The notes below the pieces were generated by a model, which did not search any database, was not told the DNA's origin, and saw only the letters and a program-made list of their open reading frames with translations. Made by a program: the position numbers and the translations under genes. DNA of 64,000 nt from Fischerella sp. JS2 (GTDB taxonomy: Bacteria; Cyanobacteriota; Cyanobacteriia; Cyanobacteriales; Nostocaceae). Shown here in pieces: positions 26,644 to 33,247 of this stretch (position 1 is the stretch's first letter; the number at the start of each line of letters is the position of its first letter). The stretch covers positions 1,302,001-1,366,000 of the forward strand of contig NZ_CP135918.1 in the NCBI RefSeq assembly GCF_032393985.1, written 5' to 3'.

Positions 26644-28150
26644 ATGCGTATAAATTTAAGCAAGCTAGTGTCATTGCTAGCAGGGACTGCGGCTGTAGTT
26701 GGATGTTTGTCAGGTAAAGCTGCCGCTAATTCTACATTCAAAGAAAACTTACCTCCTGGCTATCAACTTTATTCAGGGGCGCTTGTGGTTGGTCAATCAT
26801 GCTCCTGTGCAGATTTTGGCTTACCAGGAGCGCCAAAAGCACCTCCATGTCCTGAGACTACTGATGACATTTGTTTTGGCAGTTCCAATACTCGTTATGC
26901 TTGGGCTTACACTGATGTTACTGGCATCAAGGGTGAAGAATGTGTCGAAAAACAGCAAGAAGGTCTAACTATTGGGCCTTGTTTTCAACTCGATGGTGAC
27001 GATGCTGGTGATTTATGGCAAAACACCAGACCAGATTACCTACTACAGCATGACCCTATACAACTCTTTGGCATACAACCAATCTGCTGGTGATTATGCT
27101 CTGACCATGGCAAGCATCAATCTCGACCTGAACAACAGAAATCTACAGACTGCGAATTCCTCACCATTCAACAGTAATTACGCAATTATCGTCACATCCA
27201 ACACAAGCACGCTCAACGTCGTCAGAAATGCTTTGATTAAGTCTGGGATTCCTGCTAAGGCTATCAATAACTATATCTTTCCAGCCAAGTATGCTAATGC
27301 TGCCACCAGTACCACCCCTGAACAGTTGTCGTTTTTGTTACGTATGACGACTCAAACAACACAGGAAAGACAACGAGTCGATACTTTTGCACAACAAACA
27401 GCACCAAATACAAAAGTAGTTTTTGTGAAAGCTCCTGGTACTACTGGTGATGTCACCGATGCTCAATTAAAGCATTGGGAAGATAATTTGAGAACTGACA
27501 CCACAGAGTACCAACAACAGCTAGATAAGAAACTCGATTCATTACAAGCCAATGTAGTTAACTACTACCAACAGCAGGGCTATACCCTTAAACACACTAT
27601 CACTGAGACATTGAAACACTCAGATCCAGTTGGTTGCAATACAAACTATAATTTTTGTGCGTATGATTCGCCAAATGCAATCTACACTTCCTACGTCTGC
27701 GACTTTGCTCAAGTTACAGTTTTGGGCTGTGCAATCTCTCCAAAACAAGGAGATTTTTTGATGCTGATTGGGGTAGACCACTCTAGTGTTGTCGCAGACC
27801 CTAACAAAGGGCTTGCAACTTATTTTTCTTATGAGAGCAAAGGAGCCAAAGGAGAATCATTTTCTTTTGTCGGACTTTACACTCAAGGTTCAGCTAATCG
27901 CTTCTTTCCCTCAGGTGATGGTTCCAATCTCTTCGCTATTCGGATTAGTCCCTACTCCTGTGGTGATGACCCCTACTGTGTCATTCCCTACTCCAAAGGT
28001 TCACCTGAAGGTGAAAATTCCTTTTTCCTGTTAGGTCGTGTCTATCTCGATGAAGTCACTGCTACTGGTCCTAATCCTGCTAATCTCATTCCTGCTCGTA
28101 TACTTTGGTTGGCGTTGCATAATAGCGGTATGAATTGAGGTCAATTAATC

Positions 28151-28486
28151 ATGGAATGTCCACGCTGTGGATCTTGTCATAACCGTAAGAATGGAAAGAA
28201 AAGAGGTAAACAGAATCACATTTGCTGTGATTGTGGTCGTCAATTCATTGATGTCTATAAACCACCCAGGGGCTACTCGGATGAAATCAAACAAGAATGC
28301 CTAAAAATGTACGTCAATGGTATGGGATTTCGTGGAATTGAAAGGGTGAAAAACGTTCATCATACTACCATTATTCATTGGGTTAAACGAGTGGGTACAC
28401 AATTGGCGGATACACCAAATTCAAAGGAAATTCCGCAGGTGGGAGAACTAGATGAATTAGAAACATTTATTGGTTCAAAAAAATAA
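28151..28486 (+). CDS. IS1 transposase, N-terminal part (InsA-like)
   Basis: 111 residues. A CxxC...CxxC zinc finger opens it (CPRCGSCHNRKNGKKRG, ICCDCGRQF), followed by an HTH (YVNGMGFRGIERVKNVHHTTIIHWVKR), as in InsA of IS1. It ends in ELDELETFIGSKK, where the Asp is the first catalytic residue of the DDE domain, and stops right after a run of seven A at 28477-28483. Continuation needs a shift to the frame of the next entry. Confidence 0.88.
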   Translation: MECPRCGSCHNRKNGKKRGKQNHICCDCGRQFIDVYKPPRGYSDEIKQECLKMYVNGMGFRGIERVKNVHHTTIIHWVKRVGTQLADTPNSKEIPQVGELDELETFIGSKK

Positions 28487-28841
28487 AATCTGGTTGTGGA
28501 CGGCGGTAAATCACTTTACTCAAGGTATTCTTGCTTGGGTTTTAGGTGATCGTAGTTCGACTACTTTCCAACAGTTATGGAACATTGTCCAGTGTTGGCA
28601 GAGTTATTTTTACGTCACAGATGGATACCCTGTTTACCCTTGTTTTGTTCCTGATGGTGACCAAATTGTGAGTAAGACCTACATGACACGAGTCGAAAAT
28701 GAAAACACAAGGCTTAGACATTATTTGGCTCGTCTTCATCGTAAAACTTTATGTTATTCCAAAACCGAGGAAATGCTGAGATACTCTGTTCGATTGTTAT
28801 TGCACTACCTCAAATATCGTTCTGTTCCCTTACCTGCCTAA
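28470..28841 (+). CDS. IS1 transposase, C-terminal part (InsB-like)
   Basis: Continues the catalytic domain: NKIWLWTAVNHFTQGILAW, YVTDGYPVY with the second Asp, and RVENENTRLRHYLARLHRKT with the final Glu region, then the usual basic end. It joins the upstream frame by +1 (or loss of one A from the A7 run); the -1 frame typical of E. coli IS1 does not lead into it. Either a programmed slippage product or an element inactivated by an indel. The TTG at 28470 is probably not a true start. Confidence 0.85.
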   Translation: MVQKNKIWLWTAVNHFTQGILAWVLGDRSSTTFQQLWNIVQCWQSYFYVTDGYPVYPCFVPDGDQIVSKTYMTRVENENTRLRHYLARLHRKTLCYSKTEEMLRYSVRLLLHYLKYRSVPLPA

Positions 28842-29040
28842 AACATACCTTTATTCAGCAACGCCCTTTGGTTTACTAAAAACAACTAGTACTGTGTCAC
28901 GCTAAATTTGCCGGAAAAAACCAGAGACTGTAGGAAAAAAGGAAAAGATAAAGGGAAAAAGTAAGTATTTTTCCCTTTATCCAGTAAATTTTTTACAAAC
29001 TTTTTAAAACAGGCTTTTGAATATCTTCTTGCAGTCACAT

Positions 29041-29946
29041 ATGTCAGTTCCTCCACCTCTATTTATCCTGGGTTCTCCGCGTTCTTTTACATCCTTAATT
29101 TGCGCCATGCTAGGTCAGCATCCTGAAGCTTACGGGATGCCAGAACTAAATTTGTTTATTACCGATACTTTAGAACAACTATCAGAACGCATGAAGGGAA
29201 TGCGTCAGTTTCAAATGCATGGTTTGTTGCGTACAGTTGCCCAACTCTACGCAGGTGAACAAACAATTGCATCAGTGGAAATGGCACGTCGTTGGGTTCT
29301 AACCCGGATGAATAAGACTAATGGTGAAGTATATGTCGAACTGTGTCGTAAAGTAGCACCACTACGCATTGTAGACAAAAGTCCTGCCTACTCTACCAAA
29401 CTCGAAATTCTTAACCGGATGCATGAAAATTTTCCCAATGCTTATTATCTGCATCTAATTCGCCATCCTAGAACCCAAGGAAAATCCATCATGAATATTG
29501 CTGATGGTTTAATGGCTATACTCGCCAATTCTATTGATTATTCAACAGACCCACCTACAGTTGATCCTCAGCTTTCGTGGTATAAAATGCAATGTAATAT
29601 ATTGGAATTTTTAAGTACTATTCCTCCTGAGCAACAAATGTGCTTACGTGGCGAAGAGATGTTAAGTAATCCTCGCTTATATTTTGAAAAAATATGTAAC
29701 TGGTTAAATCTTTCTTGGGATGATTCAATCTATGAAATCATGTTGCATCCTGAAAACTCTCCATATGCTTGTTTAGGCCCCTATGGCGCTCAATTGGGTA
29801 ACGACCCCAATTTTCTCAAGTCACCTGGTTATCGCGCCTCAACCATTAAACCTAGCCATTTAGAGGGACCTTTACCCTGGCGTCCAGACAACAAAGGTTT
29901 TATGCCTGAAGTGATTAAGATGGCTAGAGAATTTGGGTATGAGTAA
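29041..29946 (+). CDS. PAPS-dependent sulfotransferase family protein
   Basis: Transfers a sulfuryl group from PAPS to an unknown acceptor. The 5'-phosphosulfate loop is FILGSPRSFTSLICAMLGQHP near residues 7-27, with Arg and Ser in place of the more common Arg-Ser-Gly-T. The 3'-phosphate motif is LHLIRHPRTQGKSI near 142-155. A second typical segment, RIVDKSPAYSTKLEIL, lies near 114-129, and CLRGEEMLSNPRLYFEKICNWL near the C-terminal third. About 302 residues, normal. The frame opens at TTG 29017; ATG 29041 just before SVPPPLF is preferred. Flanked by IS1 on the left and IS630 on the right. Together with the APS kinase gene near 52.7 kb it suggests a sulfated product. Confidence 0.87.
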   Translation: MSVPPPLFILGSPRSFTSLICAMLGQHPEAYGMPELNLFITDTLEQLSERMKGMRQFQMHGLLRTVAQLYAGEQTIASVEMARRWVLTRMNKTNGEVYVELCRKVAPLRIVDKSPAYSTKLEILNRMHENFPNAYYLHLIRHPRTQGKSIMNIADGLMAILANSIDYSTDPPTVDPQLSWYKMQCNILEFLSTIPPEQQMCLRGEEMLSNPRLYFEKICNWLNLSWDDSIYEIMLHPENSPYACLGPYGAQLGNDPNFLKSPGYRASTIKPSHLEGPLPWRPDNKGFMPEVIKMAREFGYE

Positions 29947-30064
29947 ACCTATATGAGAAAGGATGGAATTGCGATCGCTATGCACGCAATTCCAACTAAT
30001 ACCAATTTGAAAAAAGAATGCGACAGATGGTAAAAATAGACAGAAGTAGCATTCAGGGTATGTG

Positions 30065-30556
30065 ATGGTAGGGGTAACACAGATCGAGATAGTTGATAGT
30101 GTCGAGGAACTAGAGAAGTTGCTCAGACATCAAAAACAGTCTCGGAGCAAAGAACGTATACAAGCCCTATATCTGATTAAAGGGCAAGAAATGAGTGTAA
30201 GTGAGATTGCTAAAATCTTGGGAAAACATCGAGCTACAGTACATCGATGGTTGGCAGATTATCGAGAAGGAGGAATTGAGGCGGTTGTTGAATTTGGAAC
30301 GAGTTCAGGTCGAAAAAGAGCAATACCAGATTGGGCTGTATCGAGTTTGAAAAAACAACTCGAACAACCAGAAGGTGGGTTTCAACGGTACACACAAATA
30401 CAACATTGGTTAGAAAAAACCTTGGGTGTGCAAGCTGAGTACGCAACTGTACATCATCTGGCACGTTACAGGCTCAAAGCCAAGCTGAAAGTCCCACGTC
30501 CGCGTAACCGAAAACAGGACGAAGAAAAACTAGAGTCTTTTAAAAAAACTCGGTGA
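30065..30556 (+). CDS. IS630 transposase, N-terminal DNA-binding part
   Basis: About 163 residues with two helix-turn-helix segments: SVSEIAKILGKHRATVHRWLADYREGG (residues 40-66) and the winged-helix-like part with GGFQRYTQIQHWLEKTLGVQAEYATVHHLARY, as in other IS630 proteins. It ends in FKKTR at a stop just beyond a run of seven A at 30542-30548. The catalytic domain continues in the +1 frame. The start may be GTG 30062 or ATG 30065. Confidence 0.87.
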   Translation: MVGVTQIEIVDSVEELEKLLRHQKQSRSKERIQALYLIKGQEMSVSEIAKILGKHRATVHRWLADYREGGIEAVVEFGTSSGRKRAIPDWAVSSLKKQLEQPEGGFQRYTQIQHWLEKTLGVQAEYATVHHLARYRLKAKLKVPRPRNRKQDEEKLESFKKTR

Positions 30557-30560
30557 TGAC

Positions 30561-31136
30561 TTGCAATTAATTGCTCAATACAGTGCCATTATCTTGCCCC
30601 AGTACGAAAATATTCGTTATTTTGTACAAGATGAGAGTCGATTTGGACTCAAAACCATTGAAGGACGTAAAATTACTCTTCCCGGAGTTAAGCCTATTGG
30701 TGATTGGCAGTGGCAATTTAAAGCGTTCTGGCTATATGGAGCAGTTGAACCACTTACTGGGGAAAGTTTATTTTGGCAGTTTTCTCATGTTGATACCGAA
30801 TGCTACCAACAATTTTTGAACGAGTTCGCTGCCTGTTATCCCAAATCACTTAACATTCTCCAAGTTGATAACGGCTTATTTCATAAAGCTAAACGTTTAC
30901 AAATTCCAGAGAATATTGTTCTTTTGTTCCAGCCTGCTCATTCTCCTGAACTGAATCCCATAGAGCGCGTTTGGGAATATCTCAAGCAAGACTTGAAATG
31001 GGAGCTATTTGATCACCTGGAGCATCTGCAAACCAAGGTTGCTCAACTCCTAGCTCTCCTCACTCCTCAAATTGCTGCTTCTTTGACTGGTTATGACTTC
31101 ATCCTCAATGCCTTATCTGTCGCAAACATTTTTTGA
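30561..31136 (+). CDS. IS630 transposase, DDE catalytic part
   Basis: About 190 residues of the DDE_3 domain: YFVQDESRFGLKTIEGRK (first Asp), ILQVDNGLFHKAK (second Asp) and PAHSPELNPIERVWEYLKQDL (final Glu). All three catalytic acids are present. The natural lead-in, KKLGDDLQLIAQYSAIILPQ, starts inside the A7 run, so the part is expressed by frameshifting or transcript slippage from the preceding frame rather than from the TTG at 30561. If neither occurs the element is dead. Confidence 0.87.
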   Translation: MQLIAQYSAIILPQYENIRYFVQDESRFGLKTIEGRKITLPGVKPIGDWQWQFKAFWLYGAVEPLTGESLFWQFSHVDTECYQQFLNEFAACYPKSLNILQVDNGLFHKAKRLQIPENIVLLFQPAHSPELNPIERVWEYLKQDLKWELFDHLEHLQTKVAQLLALLTPQIAASLTGYDFILNALSVANIF

Positions 31137-31291
31137 ATTGGTATAAGATAGCTGTCTTCCTGAATTTGTAGTTCTTCATCTGAATTTACTCCTAACGAGG
31201 ACTTCAGCCCTCCTTTATACATAAAAAAATTAAGGACTAAACAGTCCTTAGTGAAAAAATATTCTTACAAGCAAATTACCAGAATATAATT

Positions 31292-32500
31292 TTATTTGAA
31301 AGAAATTGACACATCTCCATTGCTTTCAGAATTGAGTGCATCAGACTTGAGGAATTCCTTAGCTTTGCTATCCTGTTTCAAATAGGCATCCCAAAAAGAG
31401 AGGCTAGCAGTTTTTACATAACTAAAGATGGTTCCTTCTTGCTGTTGACCACCACCAAAAAATCTGCGATCGCCACCCCCAAAACCACCACCTTGGCGAC
31501 CACCAAAGCGTTCTCGTAACCTCCAACCACGTTGTCGTCCTATTTCACCCCTAGCTTGTCCACCGTCAGCAAATCTACCACTGAATGAAAAGTGGGAAGC
31601 CCCCTCTATAAAAACAAGATACTTTTCGCCTGCAGGAGAATACTTAAAAGGCTCCTCTTTCCAATCTGGTCCTTGCCCTTGAGCGCCTCTATCTTTGGAA
31701 CCTGTCATCGTCATCATCGGCAGATTTATTTTTGCCCAAGAGTTACGAGTCAGTCCCTGTTGACCAGCTCCCTGAGGAGACAACAACAAGACCGCACGCA
31801 CGCGACGATCCGCGAAACTTTGTGCTTTAGCTCCTCCTGGTATATCAATGGTTGCTCCGCCGACCAACTGAGCAGTATAAGCACCATAGGAATGACCGCC
31901 AACACCAATACGTTGAGTATTCATTTTGCCTTTTAACTGTGGTGCTTGGCGTTCTAGTTCACTCAAAGAACTAATAATAAAAGATATATCGGTTGCACGG
32001 TCTTTCCAACCTTTGGCATCGCCCAGCATTTGTCGGACGCTTTCACGCAAGTTTTCAGAGTTACCTTGTTGCCTGTTTAAGGCTATTGAATCTGCATGGG
32101 TAGGCTGGATGCAGATATATCCTTGACTAGCCCAAAAGCGAGTCAGAGGAGCGTAATCATCCTTGGAAGCACCAGCCCCATGAGAAAAGATAATCACAGG
32201 AAACGACCCTTGTTGTCCTTCCGGGTAAGAAACCTTAATTGGTATCTGACGGTTGCGTTGGGCATCATTGAGTATTATGTTGTCCACAATCCCAACATCA
32301 TAAACTTGTTGATTAGATGTGTATGTAGATGCAACTGATGAGCGATCGCTTACTGAGGTTGGTGAAGACTGAGCAAACACGTGATTATCATTCCACTTAG
32401 AAGAACAAGCCGTCACAGTAGGAGATATCAATAAAGTTATTGGCATAAGTAAGGCAAAACATCTAGCTATTCGTACCTTTAGAAAATTTTTATTTTTCAC
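31292..32500 (-). CDS. Exported alpha/beta hydrolase (dienelactone hydrolase/PAF-acetylhydrolase-like)
   Basis: 402 residues. N-terminal export signal with a hydrophobic core (CFALLMPITLLISPTVTAC) and a Cys that could be lipidated. The hydrolase fold begins near residue 70: FPVIIFSHGAGASKDDY (oxyanion strand), the nucleophile elbow GVGGHSYGAYTAQ near 198-210, and GASHFSFSG near 300 with the probable catalytic His. A Gly/Arg/Gln-rich insert (GGRQGGGFGGGDRRFFGGG) near 340-358 is unusual and likely disordered. The substrate is unknown; an ester or lipid would suit the neighbouring lipid/polyketide operon, whose strand it shares, but co-transcription is not shown. Confidence 0.8.
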   Translation of the reverse strand: MKNKNFLKVRIARCFALLMPITLLISPTVTACSSKWNDNHVFAQSSPTSVSDRSSVASTYTSNQQVYDVGIVDNIILNDAQRNRQIPIKVSYPEGQQGSFPVIIFSHGAGASKDDYAPLTRFWASQGYICIQPTHADSIALNRQQGNSENLRESVRQMLGDAKGWKDRATDISFIISSLSELERQAPQLKGKMNTQRIGVGGHSYGAYTAQLVGGATIDIPGGAKAQSFADRRVRAVLLLSPQGAGQQGLTRNSWAKINLPMMTMTGSKDRGAQGQGPDWKEEPFKYSPAGEKYLVFIEGASHFSFSGRFADGGQARGEIGRQRGWRLRERFGGRQGGGFGGGDRRFFGGGQQQEGTIFSYVKTASLSFWDAYLKQDSKAKEFLKSDALNSESNGDVSISFK

Positions 32501-32657
32501 ACCAACTTCCTCAATACAACAGATAAACTACTAGAAAGTCAGTTGATTAGTCTAAAGAATCTATTGCTGACTCTACACAAAATAATTGCTTGCCAATATT
32601 CTAGATACACATGAACAGAGATCACAATTGTCTATAGTGAAAGTCTCTTTTTTATAC

Positions 32658-33188
32658 TCAAGTTTTAGAATCCATCATTTTCAAGACAGTTTGTGAGGTT
32701 TCACTGATTTCTTTGACATCCTCATTCGCTTTTTGTTCCTCTACTGTAGTAATTAAATTGAGTTCTTTTTCTGTTGTCTTCAACAATTTTTGTAGCCAAG
32801 CTTGACGGTTATTTAGTGTTTCTTGACGTTGTTTAATCTCATCTGGTGTTGTGAAACTAAGATTCAGTTCCAAAGCAAAATGAGACATATCGTCAATAAA
32901 TTCCAGCATACTTCCTTGAGTAAGCTTAGGCTTTTGGTGATTTTCCTCTGAGCTTTCTTCTAGTTTATTCTGAGATTTATTCCCCTTGAAAAATCCTATA
33001 ATCTTAGCCAGAGAATTAACTTGTTTCGTTTCTGTAACTACATCTTCTTTGATTTGGGAAAGCGACTCAAGTTCTAGCTGATTTTCGTCACGTAGTGCTT
33101 TTAACCAAAGCTGGCGATATTCCATCTGGGCTTGGCGCTGTTTAATTTCTTCTATACTACTAGATCCATAAACTCTTTCTATATCCAT
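32658..33188 (-). CDS. Protein with a duplicated coiled motif, function unknown
   Basis: 176 residues, highly charged and helical. A motif occurs twice: IEEIKQRQAQMEYRQLWLKAL near 12-32 and PDEIKQRQETLNNRQAWLQKL near 114-134, each followed by a Glu/Leu helix (ENQLELESLSQI, EKELNLITTV). In between lies a Lys-rich linker (KIIGFFKGNKSQNKLEESSEENHQK). No signal peptide or membrane segment. It begins 60 bp after the HlyD-like gene stops and is probably co-transcribed with it, so a cytoplasmic partner, cargo or regulator of that membrane protein is a reasonable guess. Confidence 0.7.
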   Translation of the reverse strand: MDIERVYGSSSIEEIKQRQAQMEYRQLWLKALRDENQLELESLSQIKEDVVTETKQVNSLAKIIGFFKGNKSQNKLEESSEENHQKPKLTQGSMLEFIDDMSHFALELNLSFTTPDEIKQRQETLNNRQAWLQKLLKTTEKELNLITTVEEQKANEDVKEISETSQTVLKMMDSKT

Positions 33189-33247
33189 AATCTGTCTTGC
33201 AACTTTTTGCTATGTAATTTCTAGAAAAATTTGTCAATTAATAAAAT

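Larger units (their letters stand above)
28111..28865 (+). mobile_element. IS1-family insertion sequence (755 bp) with 8-bp target duplication
   Basis: Ends are inverted repeats: GGCGTTGCATAATA at the left and, read inward from the right, GGCGTTGCTGAATAA. The flanks carry the 8-bp direct repeat CTTTGGTT at 28103-28110 and 28866-28873, matching the 8-9 bp duplications made by IS1. The length fits the family (about 0.75 kb). It contains the two-part transposase. Excising it with one duplication copy restores the last codons of the secreted-protein gene, so the insertion is recent enough for both junctions to remain intact. Confidence 0.93.
26644..28889 (+). pseudogene. Secreted protein gene, frameshifted and hit by IS1 at its 3' end
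   Basis: The first frame (26644-27093) begins with a signal peptide (MRINLSKLVSLLAGTAAVVGCLSG; the VVGC could be a lipobox) followed by a Cys-rich part (GQSCSCADFG, PPCPETTDDICFG, CVEKQQ). Near 27008-27013, after GDDAGD, reading must move by one base to continue as YGKTPDQITYYSMTLYNSL; that frame stays open for a further 370 codons. The end is interrupted: ILW is followed by IS1, which replaces FTKNN-stop (found at 28874-28889 beyond the element) with a few foreign codons. Undisturbed, the protein would be roughly 500 residues. No known domain was recognised; two Cys-containing segments near the C-terminus (VGCNTNYNFCAYD, SCGDDPYC) suggest disulfides in an exported protein. Confidence 0.75.
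30002..31141 (+). mobile_element. IS630-family insertion sequence (1140 bp)
   Basis: The ends are imperfect inverted repeats of about 30 bp: CCAATTTGAAAAAAGAATG...CGACAGAT on the left and, inverted, CCAATTCAAAAAATGTTTG...CGACAGAT on the right. It is flanked by TA at 30000-30001 and 31142-31143, the TA target duplication of IS630/Tc1-mariner elements. The element holds a two-frame transposase. It stands between the sulfotransferase gene and the exported hydrolase gene and interrupts no recognisable gene. Confidence 0.9.

Noticed and set aside
28470-28490. Classical -1 frameshift signal of IS1
   Set aside because: The -1 frame after A7 does not lead into the InsB-like part; the relation is +1, so the E. 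coli IS1 mechanism does not apply directly.
28880-28930. CTAGTACTGTGTCACGC string that resembles the end of another insertion sequence
   Set aside because: No partner end or target duplication could be found nearby; the first bases belong to the restored stop of the interrupted gene.
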